The notes: a model not told the origin generated them from the letters alone. Shown: positions 1 through 6,666, numbered from the stretch's first letter. The stretch is DNA of 48,721 nucleotides from RGIG426 sp045598965 (GCA_045598965.1 JAZRVH010000008.1:1-48721); one strand, 5' to 3'. Translations and numbers: made by a program.

Positions 1-30
1 GTCCTGTTCCCCCAATAGGGGGAGCGAAAG

Positions 31-147
31 TTGGTGTCGATGGCGGTGAGGGTACACCTGTTCCCATCCCGAACACAGAAGTTAAGCTCACTTGCGCCGA
101 CAATACTTGGCTGGCGACGGCCCGGGAAGATAGGAAGACGCTAACAC
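31..147 (+). rRNA. rrf: 5S ribosomal RNA
   Basis: The stretch has the 5S signature: GGCGG near the 5' end, then CACCTGTTCCCATCCCGAAC, GAAGTTAAGCTC and a 3' half with GGGAAGATAGGAAG. The terminal stem is visible: 31-38 (TTGGTGTC) pairs with 137-144 (GACGCTAA). It is the last gene of an rRNA operon whose 23S lies just outside the window, and a terminator follows directly. The ends are uncertain by a few bases. Confidence 0.96.
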
Positions 148-149
148 AA

Positions 150-177
150 AAGACTCACACTCCGGTGTGGGTCTTTT
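150..177 (+). terminator. Intrinsic terminator of the rRNA operon
   Basis: The hairpin AGACTCACAC / GTGTGGGTCT with a TCCG loop is followed by TTTTTT, a few bases after the 5S rRNA. Confidence 0.9.
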
Positions 178-220
178 TTCATATTTTTTCACTTTTTTCC
201 CATCGTTTTACAATTTTCTC

Positions 221-252
221 TTGCAATTCGGAAAAATCACGTGTATTATAAT
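221..252 (+). promoter_or_regulatory. Probable promoter of the aminotransferase gene
   Basis: TTGCAA at 221-226 and TATTAT at 245-250 are 18 bp apart; an overlapping TATAAT lies at 247-252. The AT-rich leader ends in an AAGGGGG ribosome site before the ATG at 282. The -10 is strong and the -35 is approximate. Confidence 0.45.
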
Positions 253-281
253 TACTATCCTATATATAAGGGGGTTTTACT

Positions 282-1559
282 ATGACTTCTATCAACGAAC
301 TGTCTGCCGCCGCCCTTGAAGCTCGGTATGCAGAACTCAAAAACGAATACGACGCCTTTTGCAAAAAGGGGCTTCATCTGGATATGTCTCGTGGCAAACC
401 GGGTGCCGATTTGCTGAAACTCGCCAACGGACTGCTGGATTGCGTCAACGAGCAAACCGGCATCCTCGCCGAAAACGGGTTGGATACCCGCAACTACGGC
501 GTGTTGGACGGTATTCCCGAGGCCAAAAAAATGTTTGCGGATATTTTTGCCGTCTCTCCCGAAAACGTCATTGTGGGCGGCAGCTCCAGCCTTAACCTGA
601 TGTTTGACTACATCGCTACGGCGTATGCCAAGGGCATTTGCGGAAATGAGCCGTGGGTTAAACAGGGCACCTGCAAATTCCTTTGCCCCGTTCCCGGCTA
701 TGACCGTCACTTTGCCGTTACCGAATATTTCGGCATCGAAATGATCAACATTCCGCTCGTGGACGGCGGCCCGGATATGGACCTTGTGGAAGAACTGGTC
801 AAAGACCCGCAGGTCAAGGGTATGTGGTGCGTGCCGATGTATGCGAACCCCACCGGCCTCACCTATGCGGATGAAACGGTTCGCCGCCTGGCCGCCCTTA
901 AACCCGCCGCAGCAGATTTCCGCATTATGTGGGACAACGCCTACTGCCTGCACCATTTGAGCGACGACCAGGATACACTGCTCAATATTTTTGATGCGGC
1001 AAAAGCGGTCGGCAACGAGGATATTATGGTGATGTTCACCTCTACCTCCAAAGTCAGCTTCTCCGGTAGCGGCGTTGCCGCTCTTGCCGCTTCCGAGCGG
1101 AATATTGCGGACATCAAAAAACGTATGACCGTGCAAACGATTGGTTTTGACAAAATCAATATGCTTCGCCACGTCCGGTATTTCAAGGATTTGGACGGTA
1201 TCAAAGCCCAAATGAAATTGCGTGCCGACGTGCTTCGCCCCAAATTCGAAACAGTGCTTCGCCTGCTGGATGAACGCCTCGCCGGCAAAGACGTTGCCGA
1301 ATGGACGAACCCTCGTGGCGGGTATTTTATCTGTGTGGATTTGTGCGACGGCTGTGCCTCCCGTGTCACCACGCTTATGAAAGAAGCCGGCGTGGTCATT
1401 ACCGGTGCCGGTGCTACTTTCCCCTATCATAAAGATCCCCGTGACCGCAACCTGCGTCTTGCCCCGTCTTACCCGCCGGTAGAAGAGCTCGAGCTCTCCG
1501 CCACCCTCTTTTGCATCTGTGCCGAACTGGCAGCGATTGAAAAAAAGTTGGGGAAATAA
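282..1559 (+). CDS. PLP-dependent aminotransferase (class I-like, aspartate aminotransferase type)
   Basis: A 425-residue fold-type I PLP enzyme. The N-terminal motif LDMSRGKPG and the general layout match the class-I-like aspartate aminotransferase family (Pfam Asp_aminotransf). The likely Schiff-base lysine is Lys257 in STSKVSFSGSG, after the conserved MWDNAYCLHHL segment; the arginine-containing RGGYF near residue 345 fits substrate carboxylate binding. It should be a cytosolic amino-acid/2-oxoacid transaminase, with aspartate the likely donor; the substrate is inferred from the family. The ATG at 282 is preceded by AAGGGGG. The RAYT gene begins 5 bp after its stop, with no terminator between. 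Confidence 0.88.
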   Translation: MTSINELSAAALEARYAELKNEYDAFCKKGLHLDMSRGKPGADLLKLANGLLDCVNEQTGILAENGLDTRNYGVLDGIPEAKKMFADIFAVSPENVIVGGSSSLNLMFDYIATAYAKGICGNEPWVKQGTCKFLCPVPGYDRHFAVTEYFGIEMINIPLVDGGPDMDLVEELVKDPQVKGMWCVPMYANPTGLTYADETVRRLAALKPAAADFRIMWDNAYCLHHLSDDQDTLLNIFDAAKAVGNEDIMVMFTSTSKVSFSGSGVAALAASERNIADIKKRMTVQTIGFDKINMLRHVRYFKDLDGIKAQMKLRADVLRPKFETVLRLLDERLAGKDVAEWTNPRGGYFICVDLCDGCASRVTTLMKEAGVVITGAGATFPYHKDPRDRNLRLAPSYPPVEELELSATLFCICAELAAIEKKLGK

Positions 1560-1564
1560 GCAAA

Positions 1565-2062
1565 ATGGAGTTGCCAAAGCGAAAACCACATCGTCTTTCG
1601 GAACATCTTTATAAAAACGGTGCTTATTTTGTCACGGTTTGCACCGACAAGCGTAAGCCGATTCTCTCACGCATTGTCGTAGGGCAAGGGCTTGCTCTTG
1701 CCGTTTTAGAATTGACCGACCATGGCAGAATTGTTGAAAAACAACTATTAAGTCTCGAAACACGGTTTCGTGGATTGAAAATTGACAAGTATGTGATTAT
1801 GCCCAATCACATCCACGCCATAATTACTCTCGAAAATCCCACAGCGGCAGGAGCAAGCCCCTGCCCTACGGTATCGTCTGTCGTCTGTGCGTTCAAATCG
1901 CTTTCTACGCTGGAATGCAAAAAGCGATATCCCGTTGACAAGATTTTTCAAAATTCGTATTACGACCACGTCATCCGAAGCCAAAACGATTACGACGAGA
2001 TTTGGACATACATCGACAACAATCCGCAAAAATGGGAATTGGATAAACTGTATATTCCATAA
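1565..2062 (+). CDS. REP-associated tyrosine transposase (RAYT, Y1_Tnp/IS200-like)
   Basis: A 165-residue HUH single-strand transposase. The metal-binding HUH motif is visible in MPNHIHAII (about residues 79-87). The C-terminal FQNSYYDHVIRSQNDYDEIW carries the candidate catalytic Tyr, and WTYIDNNPQKWELD is the RAYT tail. Proteins of this class process REP hairpins and are normally single-copy and not flanked by their own ends; no inverted termini are seen here. Two loop segments that are longer than in typical relatives, GQGLALAVL and TAAGASPCPT, are encoded by REP-like hairpin sequences at 1679-1703 and 1837-1869. It starts 5 bp after the aminotransferase stop and ends at a strong terminator, so it is probably co-transcribed. 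It looks intact. Confidence 0.9.
   Translation: MELPKRKPHRLSEHLYKNGAYFVTVCTDKRKPILSRIVVGQGLALAVLELTDHGRIVEKQLLSLETRFRGLKIDKYVIMPNHIHAIITLENPTAAGASPCPTVSSVVCAFKSLSTLECKKRYPVDKIFQNSYYDHVIRSQNDYDEIWTYIDNNPQKWELDKLYIP
1679..1703 (-). repeat. REP-like hairpin, copy 1 (inverted, inside the RAYT gene)
   Basis: Read on the minus strand this 25-mer begins CGGCAAGAGCAAG and ends CTTGCCCTAC. It matches copy 2 at 23 of 25 positions. Both differences change paired bases (AAG/CTT replaces AGG/CCT), so the stem is kept. It encodes the VGQGLALAV loop of the transposase. Confidence 0.75.
1837..1869 (+). repeat. REP-like hairpin, copy 2 (inside the RAYT gene)
   Basis: The 33-bp element runs ATCCCACAGCGGCAGGAG...CCCCTGCCCTAC and forms the stem GGCAGG/CCTGCC. 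It encodes the PTAAGASPCPT loop of the transposase. The same element recurs at 3097-3130 and, inverted, at 1679-1703. Confidence 0.78.
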
Positions 2063-2065
2063 AAA

Positions 2066-2099
2066 CACCCGCCTCTCCGTTTGGAGCGGCGGGGTTTTT
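2066..2099 (+). terminator. Intrinsic terminator after the RAYT gene
   Basis: The stem CCCGCC-t-CTCC / GGAG-c-GGCGGG (2068-2093) with a GTTT loop is followed by GTTTTTCTTTTTTT. It ends the aminotransferase-RAYT unit. Confidence 0.88.
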
Positions 2100-2287
2100 C
2101 TTTTTTTGCGGCATTTCTTTTCCAACTGTCGCACATCCCCCGTTGCCGAGCCGTACCCCGCACCGCACGGATAAAACCGCCCTTTGCGGTTTTCCGTTTT
2201 TCAAGAAAACGGGCGGGCATCGCCCGCATCCGTGCAGGTGCGGGGTGCGACACGGCGGGCGGCGGGGTGCGAATTTTTGAAAACCTG
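2100..2287. other. GC-rich non-coding spacer with small hairpins
   Basis: No convincing gene is present. It holds the hairpin AAAACCGCC/GGCGGTTTT-like at about 2175-2199 and GGGCGGGC/GCCCGC at about 2211-2226. The 18-mer at 2242-2259 (GGGGTGCGACACGGCGGG) is the exact reverse complement of 31279-31296, next to the 42-bp repeat of the accessory cassette. Confidence 0.5.
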
Positions 2288-2316
2288 TTGAACAAACACA
2301 CCGAAAGTGCTATAAT
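2288..2316 (+). promoter_or_regulatory. Sigma-A promoter of the K+ channel gene
   Basis: TTGAAC at 2288-2293, a 17-bp spacer and TATAAT at 2311-2316, ahead of a TTGGAGG ribosome site and the ATG at 2347. Confidence 0.8.
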
Positions 2317-2346
2317 AATTAAAACTTCGGGCGTTGGAGGTGTACC

Positions 2347-3078
2347 ATGAGAAAACGGATTTACAAAATCGTTGAAGTATCGGAAAATCGTACCCTCATT
2401 GGCAATATTTATGATGTTTTTATGATTGTTGCCATCCTTTTAAGTCTTTTTCCCCTCGCATTTAAGTCGTCTTGTGCGGCATTTGAAATTATCGACCTTG
2501 TAACGGTCGTTATTTTTATTTTTGATTACATTTTACGCCTAATAACCGCCGACTACAAACTACCAGATAAAAAAGGTTTTGCATTTTTTCTTTATCCGTT
2601 CACGCCGATGGCAATCATTGATCTTCTTTCAATTTTACCTTCTCTGCGTGTTTTCAATAGCGGATTGAAATTGCTTCGTATCATCCGTTTTGTTCGAGCT
2701 CTTCGTGTTTTACGTGCCTTAAAATTCGTTCGCTATTCAAGAAGTATTGTAATCATCAGAAAAGTTTTCATACGGCAAAAGAAAGTTCTCCTTACCGTTG
2801 CTTCTCTCGCTGTCGCATATATTTTGTTGTCTGCTTTGGTTATTTTTAACGTTGAACCTGACTCTTTCAATACGTTTTTTGATGCCATTTACTGGGCAAC
2901 TGTTTCGCTGACAACTGTTGGTTACGGTGACATTTATCCGGTTTCGACTATCGGTAGAATAGTAACGATGGTGTCTTCCGTCTTAGGCATTGCGATTATC
3001 GCTCTTCCGTCCGGCGTAATTACCGCCGGTTATTTGGATGCTATTAATGAAAAGAAAAACGATGATTTGGAGGATTGA
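2347..3078 (+). CDS. Voltage-gated potassium channel (6-TM, Kv-like)
   Basis: A 243-residue membrane protein with the full layout of a voltage-gated K+ channel subunit. Segments S1 (about 17-40), S2 (50-70) and S3 (85-100) are followed by an S4 sensor with Arg/Lys at regular spacing (LRIIRFVRALRVLRALKFVR, about 112-131). Then come S5, a pore loop with the selectivity filter TTVGYGD at residues 189-195, and S6. The C-terminus is short and acidic and has no RCK or cyclic-nucleotide domain, so gating is probably by voltage alone. It should act as a tetramer in the cytoplasmic membrane. It has its own promoter (2288-2316) and its codon use is more AT-rich than that of the neighbouring genes, so transfer is possible. 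Confidence 0.93.
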   Translation: MRKRIYKIVEVSENRTLIGNIYDVFMIVAILLSLFPLAFKSSCAAFEIIDLVTVVIFIFDYILRLITADYKLPDKKGFAFFLYPFTPMAIIDLLSILPSLRVFNSGLKLLRIIRFVRALRVLRALKFVRYSRSIVIIRKVFIRQKKVLLTVASLAVAYILLSALVIFNVEPDSFNTFFDAIYWATVSLTTVGYGDIYPVSTIGRIVTMVSSVLGIAIIALPSGVITAGYLDAINEKKNDDLED

Positions 3079-3096
3079 GTTCTAATCTATCACAGC

Positions 3097-3130
3097 ATCC
3101 CACAGCGGCAGGACCAAGGCCCTGCCCTAC
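3097..3130 (+). repeat. REP-like hairpin, copy 3 (intergenic)
   Basis: The 34-bp element ATCCCACAGCGGCAGGAC...GCCCTGCCCTAC differs from copy 2 at 1837-1869 mainly by the swap GC/GC to CC/GG within the upper stem, a compensatory pair change. It lies 18 bp after the channel stop codon. It is about 1.0 kb downstream of the RAYT gene. Confidence 0.75.
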
Positions 3131-3183
3131 AAACACGCCGCAAACCTCATCAGAATTTTCCCATCTTTTTTCACAATCCCCTC

Positions 3184-3212
3184 TTGACAAAGTGATATCA
3201 TTATGATATCAT
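3184..3212 (+). promoter_or_regulatory. Promoter and tandem operator of the SPFH-RHH operon
   Basis: TTGACA (3184-3189), a 17-bp spacer and TATCAT (3207-3212). Two identical 9-mers TGATATCAT lie at 3193-3201 and 3204-3212, an 11-bp repeat period; the second covers the -10. Each contains the palindrome TGATATCA. The operon encodes a ribbon-helix-helix protein, and such dimers typically bind tandem sites one helical turn apart, so autoregulation is the likely role (inference). Confidence 0.8.
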
Positions 3213-3243
3213 ATCCCCAGAACACGAAAGGAGTGTTTTGATT

Positions 3244-4290
3244 ATGGATGAAAAAATGGTAAACATCCCCGAAGAAAAACCTGCAAAAGCACGTGCCGGT
3301 ATGCCGGTGCTGATTTTGACGGTGCTGCTCTATCTTGCGGCACTCGGCGTAACGATTTATGGTGCGATTTTGATGGACAGCAACGCTCCCGGCTGGGGCA
3401 TCGCTCTGTTGGTCATCGGCGTCCTTTGGTTGTGTATCGGGTTTATCCCGTTCCTCGGCCTCAAGGTCATTAAACCCCAAGAAGCGTTGGTGCTGACGCT
3501 GTTCGGCACTTACGTCGGCTCGCTGAAAGAGTCCGGTTTTTATGCCGTCAACCCGTTTTGCACGGCGGTGAATCCGGCGGCGGCGACCAAGCTCAGCCAA
3601 AGCGGTGATGCCGAGGCGAAAACCGATGCCGTGGCGGTGGCTGCGGCGGCGGCGACGGCGGCGGCGAACATCCCCAGCAAAAAAGTGTCGATGAAAGTGA
3701 TGACCCTCAACAACAACAAGCAAAAAATCAACGATTGCCTCGGTAATCCGGTGGAAATCGGTATCGCCGTGATGTGGCGTGTGGTGGATACCGCCAAAGC
3801 CGTTTTTGCGGTAGATAACTACAAAGAATACCTGTCGCTTCAATGCGACGGTGCGTTGCGAAATGTTGTGCGGATGTATCCGTACGACGTAGCCCCCAAC
3901 GTTGACACTACCGGCGACGGCGTGGCGGATGAGGGAAGCCTGCGTGGTTCCAGCGAAGTGGTTGCTGCCCGCATTCGTGACGAAATCCAAGAAAAAGTGG
4001 CGGATGCCGGCCTCGAAATCCTTGAAGCCCGCATCACCTACCTCGCCTATGCCCCCGAAATCGCCGCCGTGATGTTGCAACGTCAGCAGGCAAGTGCGAT
4101 TGTGGATGCCCGCAAGATGATTGTGGACGGTGCCGTCGGCATGGTGGAAATGGCACTTGAAAAGCTGAACGAAAAAGACCTCGTCAACCTTGACGAGGAA
4201 CGCAAGGCCGCCATGGTCTCCAACCTGATGGTTGTGTTGTGCGGCAACAAGGACGCCCAACCCATCGTCAACTCCGGAAGCTTGTATTGA
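3244..4290 (+). CDS. SPFH (band 7/prohibitin) domain membrane protein
   Basis: A 348-residue protein with two N-terminal membrane segments (about 20-45 and 52-72), then an SPFH domain from KPQEALVLTLFGTYVG on and a C-terminal helical region ending in the signature QRQQASAIVDARKMIVDGA. SPFH proteins oligomerise on membranes and organise microdomains. An alanine-rich stretch (DAVAVAAAAATAAAN) from a GCG-type repeat at about 3628-3669 interrupts the domain between NPF and the KVSMKVMTL strand. A loop, DTTGDGVADEG, resembles a Ca2+-binding loop. The ATG at 3244 suits the AAAGGAG site at 3227-3233; a TTG at 3238 is too close. The RHH gene begins 1 bp after its stop. Confidence 0.88.
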   Translation: MDEKMVNIPEEKPAKARAGMPVLILTVLLYLAALGVTIYGAILMDSNAPGWGIALLVIGVLWLCIGFIPFLGLKVIKPQEALVLTLFGTYVGSLKESGFYAVNPFCTAVNPAAATKLSQSGDAEAKTDAVAVAAAAATAAANIPSKKVSMKVMTLNNNKQKINDCLGNPVEIGIAVMWRVVDTAKAVFAVDNYKEYLSLQCDGALRNVVRMYPYDVAPNVDTTGDGVADEGSLRGSSEVVAARIRDEIQEKVADAGLEILEARITYLAYAPEIAAVMLQRQQASAIVDARKMIVDGAVGMVEMALEKLNEKDLVNLDEERKAAMVSNLMVVLCGNKDAQPIVNSGSLY

Positions 4291-4291
4291 T

Positions 4292-4492
4292 ATGGCGGAG
4301 GAGAAAAAACAGGTCCCGCTGCGATTGTCTGCAAAATTATACGGACAAATCGCCGCATGGGCAGAGGACGATTTTCGCTCGGTCAACGGACAGATTGAAT
4401 ATCTCTTGACGGAGTGCGTACGTCAGCGTAAGAAAAACGGGGCTTATGTTGGCGAAGAAATAGATGTCCCCCCCGAACTGGATATCGAATAA
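4292..4492 (+). CDS. Arc-type ribbon-helix-helix DNA-binding protein
   Basis: A 66-residue protein. Residues around VPLRLSAKLYGQIAAWAEDD form the strand and first helix, and SVNGQIEYLLTECVRQRKK the second helix, as in Arc/MetJ repressors. The tail is acidic (GEEIDVPPELDIE). The start is the ATG at 4292, 1 bp after the SPFH stop; upstream in-frame residues come from reading through the SPFH gene. SPFH plus a small Arc-like protein is a recurrent pair in Gram-positives. The probable target is the TGATATCAT tandem at 3193-3212. Confidence 0.85.
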   Translation: MAEEKKQVPLRLSAKLYGQIAAWAEDDFRSVNGQIEYLLTECVRQRKKNGAYVGEEIDVPPELDIE

Positions 4493-4499
4493 CCTTAAG

Positions 4500-4547
4500 A
4501 AATCCCCCTTTGCAAGCCGCCGGCTCGCAAGGGGGATTGTTGTTTTT
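4500..4547 (+). terminator. Intrinsic terminator of the SPFH-RHH operon
   Basis: AATCCCCCTTTGC / GCAAGGGGGATT stem with a GC-rich loop, followed by GTTGTTTTT. Confidence 0.85.
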
Positions 4548-4597
4548 GGGGTACTTTTTGGTTTATGTGCCAAAACGTACCCCCGTTTCTTTTCCGG

Positions 4598-4626
4598 TTG
4601 ACAAAATTCGGGAACGGGAGTATAAT
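4598..4626 (+). promoter_or_regulatory. Full-consensus sigma-A promoter
   Basis: TTGACA (4598-4603), exactly 17 bp, TATAAT (4621-4626). It drives the AIM24-family gene at 4670, whose ribosome site is GAGGAGGAG. Confidence 0.92.
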
Positions 4627-4669
4627 GAACACATCTCAGGCGACCGCCTGTCAACGAGGAGGAGTTTTT

Positions 4670-5347
4670 ATGGAATACAAAATTATCGGCGAGCCGATGC
4701 CCGTCGTAACCTGCGAGTTAGAGGCCGGGGAATCCATGATTACCGAGCGTGGCTCTATGGTATGGATGACCCCGAACATGCAAATGGAGACCAAAGCCGG
4801 CGGTCTTGGCAAAGCGATTGGCCGGATGTTCTCCGGCGAGGCCATTTTCCAAAACATCTACACCGCTCAAAGCGGCAGAGGGCTGATTGCTTTTGCGTCC
4901 TCTTTCCCGGGTGCCATTCGTGTGGTGGAAATCACCCCGGACCATCCGATTGTTTGCCAAAAATCCACGTTTTTGGCGGCAACCTCCGGCGTACAGCTTT
5001 CGATTTTCTTCCAAAAGAAAGTGGGGGCCGGTTTCTTCGGCGGCGAGGGCTTTATTATGCAAAAGCTTTCCGGCAACGGCATTGCGTTTTTGGAGATTGA
5101 CGGCTCGGCAGTAGAATACGAGCTGGCGGCCGGTCAACAGATGATTGTGGATACCGGCAACCTTGCCATGATGGACCAAACCTGCCAGATGGATATCAAA
5201 ACCGTCAAAGGCGTAAAAAATGTGCTGTTCGGCGGCGAGGGACTTTTTAACACCGTGGTAACCGGCCCTGGCAAAATCACCCTGCAAACGATGCCGATGA
5301 GCAATTTTGTCTCTACCATAGCGGCACATCTTCCGTCCAAAGGCTGA
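4670..5347 (+). CDS. AIM24 family protein (TIGR00266 type)
   Basis: A 225-residue soluble beta-rich protein. The start MEYKIIGEPMPVVTCELEAG, the tripartite repeat of glycine-rich turns (GGLGKAIGRMFSGE, GGEGFIMQKLSG, GGEGLFNTVVTGPG) and the closing segment LQTMPMSNF are typical of the TIGR00266/AIM24 family. The molecular function of these proteins in bacteria is not settled. The start is the ATG at 4670 behind GAGGAGGAG. The gene is single, with a consensus promoter and a terminator shared with the convergent XRE gene. High expression is suggested by the promoter. Confidence 0.88.
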   Translation: MEYKIIGEPMPVVTCELEAGESMITERGSMVWMTPNMQMETKAGGLGKAIGRMFSGEAIFQNIYTAQSGRGLIAFASSFPGAIRVVEITPDHPIVCQKSTFLAATSGVQLSIFFQKKVGAGFFGGEGFIMQKLSGNGIAFLEIDGSAVEYELAAGQQMIVDTGNLAMMDQTCQMDIKTVKGVKNVLFGGEGLFNTVVTGPGKITLQTMPMSNFVSTIAAHLPSKG

Positions 5348-5361
5348 TTTTTCAATCGTAC

Positions 5362-5396
5362 AAAAAATCCCGTTCTCGTTTGAGAACGGGATTTTT
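5362..5396. terminator. Bidirectional terminator between convergent genes
   Basis: AAAAATCCCGTTCTC / GAGAACGGGATTTTT with a GTTT loop. A-run on one side and T-run on the other let it serve both the AIM24 gene (plus) and the XRE gene (minus). Confidence 0.88.
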
Positions 5397-5432
5397 GCGT
5401 TTTAGGGGCAGTTTTTGGTTCACGCTGAGCCA

Positions 5433-5660
5433 TCAGCGTTTTTTCGTTTTCGGGAAAGGATAGGGGCGACGTTCGTCGGTTAATTCCAACAAATAGTCGG
5501 CAGACACGCCGAAAAACACCGCCACCTTAGCAAGAGCATCCACCGGGATTTGTCGTTTGCCGGTTTCATACTGAGAATAGGTGTTGGGTTTTATGTGCAA
5601 ATACTCGGCAACTGCCGCCTGCGTCACATCCGCATCCTCACGCACGTCTCGTAATCGCAT
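5433..5660 (-). CDS. XRE-family HTH repressor (module 1)
   Basis: A 75-residue cro/cI-type regulator. The five-helix HTH runs from VREDADVTQAAVAEYLHI to SADYLLELT, with the family hallmark NTYSQYETGKRQIP in the recognition region. It is divergent from the HsdR-N-like gene and 44% or so of its residues match the second XRE at 28898-29110 by eye (RDxREDADxxQxxVA, YETG, SxDYLL). The start is the ATG at 5660 behind a GGTGGGG site. It very likely represses both itself and the divergent nuclease through the palindromes at 5718-5757. Confidence 0.9.
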   Translation of the reverse strand: MRLRDVREDADVTQAAVAEYLHIKPNTYSQYETGKRQIPVDALAKVAVFFGVSADYLLELTDERRPYPFPKTKKR

Positions 5661-5673
5661 AGTTTCCCCACCT

Positions 5674-5703
5674 TTGTCGAATATTGTCGTTTATTGTCGA
5701 CAA
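5674..5703. repeat. Three 10-bp-phased TTGTCG repeats in the XRE leader
   Basis: TTGTCG occurs at 5674-5679, 5684-5689 and 5694-5699, each 10 bp apart, and the last extends into the palindrome TTGTCGACAA (5694-5703). The block lies between the minus-strand -10 (5708-5713) and the ribosome site of the XRE gene. It is a candidate extra binding site or leader element, not explained by the two main operators. Confidence 0.6.
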
Positions 5704-5707
5704 AGAT

Positions 5708-5762
5708 ATTATATGTAATCTCAAAATGAGATATTGCATTTTATCTCATTTTGTGATATTGT
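5708..5762. promoter_or_regulatory. Divergent promoter-operator region of module 1
   Basis: Two 15-bp palindromes, ATCTCAAAATGAGAT (5718-5732) and ATCTCATTTTGTGAT (5743-5757), are centred 25 bp apart. The plus-strand promoter is TTGCAT (5734-5739), 17 bp, TATTGT (5757-5762), and its spacer is filled by the second palindrome. The minus-strand -10 is TATAAT at 5708-5713, just outside the first. The layout implies simultaneous repression in both directions by the XRE protein (inference). The spacing is identical at 29132-29186. Confidence 0.82.
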
Positions 5763-5793
5763 GGAAGCAGATAACTTGAAAGGGGAAATTATA

Positions 5794-6567
5794 ATGGCTG
5801 TAACCGCAAAAACAAAAGAACGTATTACAAAAAAACTAAAACGGTATCAAAACATTGTCACAAAAGCGTTGAGTGATGATATCAACGAAAGCGATACTGT
5901 TACCATTATTACCGATATTCTTTGTGATATGTTGGGATTTGATAAATATGAAAACCTCACGTCTGAATTCGCCATTCGCAAAACGTTTTGTGATCTTGCA
6001 ATCAAACTCGGGTCTCGTGTTCCGCTACTTATCGAGTGCAAAGCGGTGGGAATTGACCTAAAAGAGGATCATATTCGTCAAGCAACCAACTATGCGGCGG
6101 AATCCGGAACAGAATGGGTAGTTTTAACCAATGCAAAAGATTGGAAAATCTATAAGGTGACCTTTACACAACCCATTGATAAACAACTGATTTATGAATT
6201 TAATCTGTTGGATTTATCCGCTCGCCGCCCCGAATCCCTTGAACTTCTTTATCCTCTCTGCTTTGAGTCGTTTATTAAAGGTGTGCCGGCGGGATTAGAC
6301 GCCGTTTACGAAAAAAAGCAAGTTTTCAATCGCTATGTTATTGGACAACTGCTTGTTAGCGAGGATGTGCTTGTTGCGGTTCGTAGAAAATTCAAAAAGC
6401 TGTTTCCGGACATCAAGGTCGATACCACTATGTTGGAAAAAATGCTGAAAACAGAAGTTATAAAACGTGACGTTTTCGAAGAAGATGTGTCAAAAGATGC
6501 CGCAAAGCTCATTCGTAAAGCCGAACGCAAAGCCGCTCCGAAACCCGCAAAAAAAGAAGAAACCTAA
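5794..6567 (+). CDS. Solitary HsdR-N-like nuclease (type I restriction R-subunit N-domain)
   Basis: A 257-residue protein whose first half matches the N-terminal nuclease domain of type I restriction R subunits (HSDR_N). The PD-(D/E)xK-like core is visible as FAIRKTFCDLAIKL, LLIECKAVG (E-x-K) and then a QATNYAAESGTEWVVLTN segment. No helicase domain follows, and no HsdM or HsdS is nearby. The C-terminus is Lys/Ala-rich (RKAERKAAPKPAKKEE). The ATG at 5794 is chosen for its AAGGGG site; the 20 residues upstream come from the operator region. It is under XRE control and ends at its own terminator. The role is open: orphan defence or toxin-like nuclease, or a DNA-binding protein with a silent nuclease fold. 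Confidence 0.8.
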   Translation: MAVTAKTKERITKKLKRYQNIVTKALSDDINESDTVTIITDILCDMLGFDKYENLTSEFAIRKTFCDLAIKLGSRVPLLIECKAVGIDLKEDHIRQATNYAAESGTEWVVLTNAKDWKIYKVTFTQPIDKQLIYEFNLLDLSARRPESLELLYPLCFESFIKGVPAGLDAVYEKKQVFNRYVIGQLLVSEDVLVAVRRKFKKLFPDIKVDTTMLEKMLKTEVIKRDVFEEDVSKDAAKLIRKAERKAAPKPAKKEET

Positions 6568-6598
6568 AAAATGCTCTCCCCGAGGGGAGAGCATTTTC
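6566..6598 (+). terminator. Intrinsic terminator of the HsdR-N-like gene
   Basis: AAAATGCTCTCCCC / GGGGAGAGCATTTT with a GA(G) loop begins at the stop codon and is followed by a T/C tract. Confidence 0.85.
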
Positions 6599-6649
6599 CC
6601 TTGTGGTTTATCAAAACCCGAACCCCGCTTTGCGGCGTTCGGAGTTCGT

Positions 6650-6666
6650 TTCGAATCCCTTCCAGC
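6650..6666 (+). repeat. Inverted copy of the tRNA-Arg 3' end
   Basis: The 17-mer TTCGAATCCCTTCCAGC on the plus strand equals the T-arm to acceptor stretch of the tRNA-Arg gene, which is encoded on the minus strand about 60 bp away. The two copies therefore face each other around the tRNA terminator. It may be an att-site scar or a remnant of a second tRNA copy; no integrase is seen. Confidence 0.55.

Noticed and set aside
255..1589. 444-residue antisense open frame over the aminotransferase
   Set aside because: A shadow of the GC-rich coding frame; no domain, promoter or ribosome site.
3127..4386. Long antisense open frame over the SPFH gene
   Set aside because: His/Arg-rich shadow translation; the SPFH frame has promoter, ribosome site and domain motifs.
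6625..6648. Hairpin CGAACCCCGC / GCGGCGTTCG as a terminator or ncRNA
   Set aside because: The stem is imperfect and it has no T-run; the real terminator lies before it.
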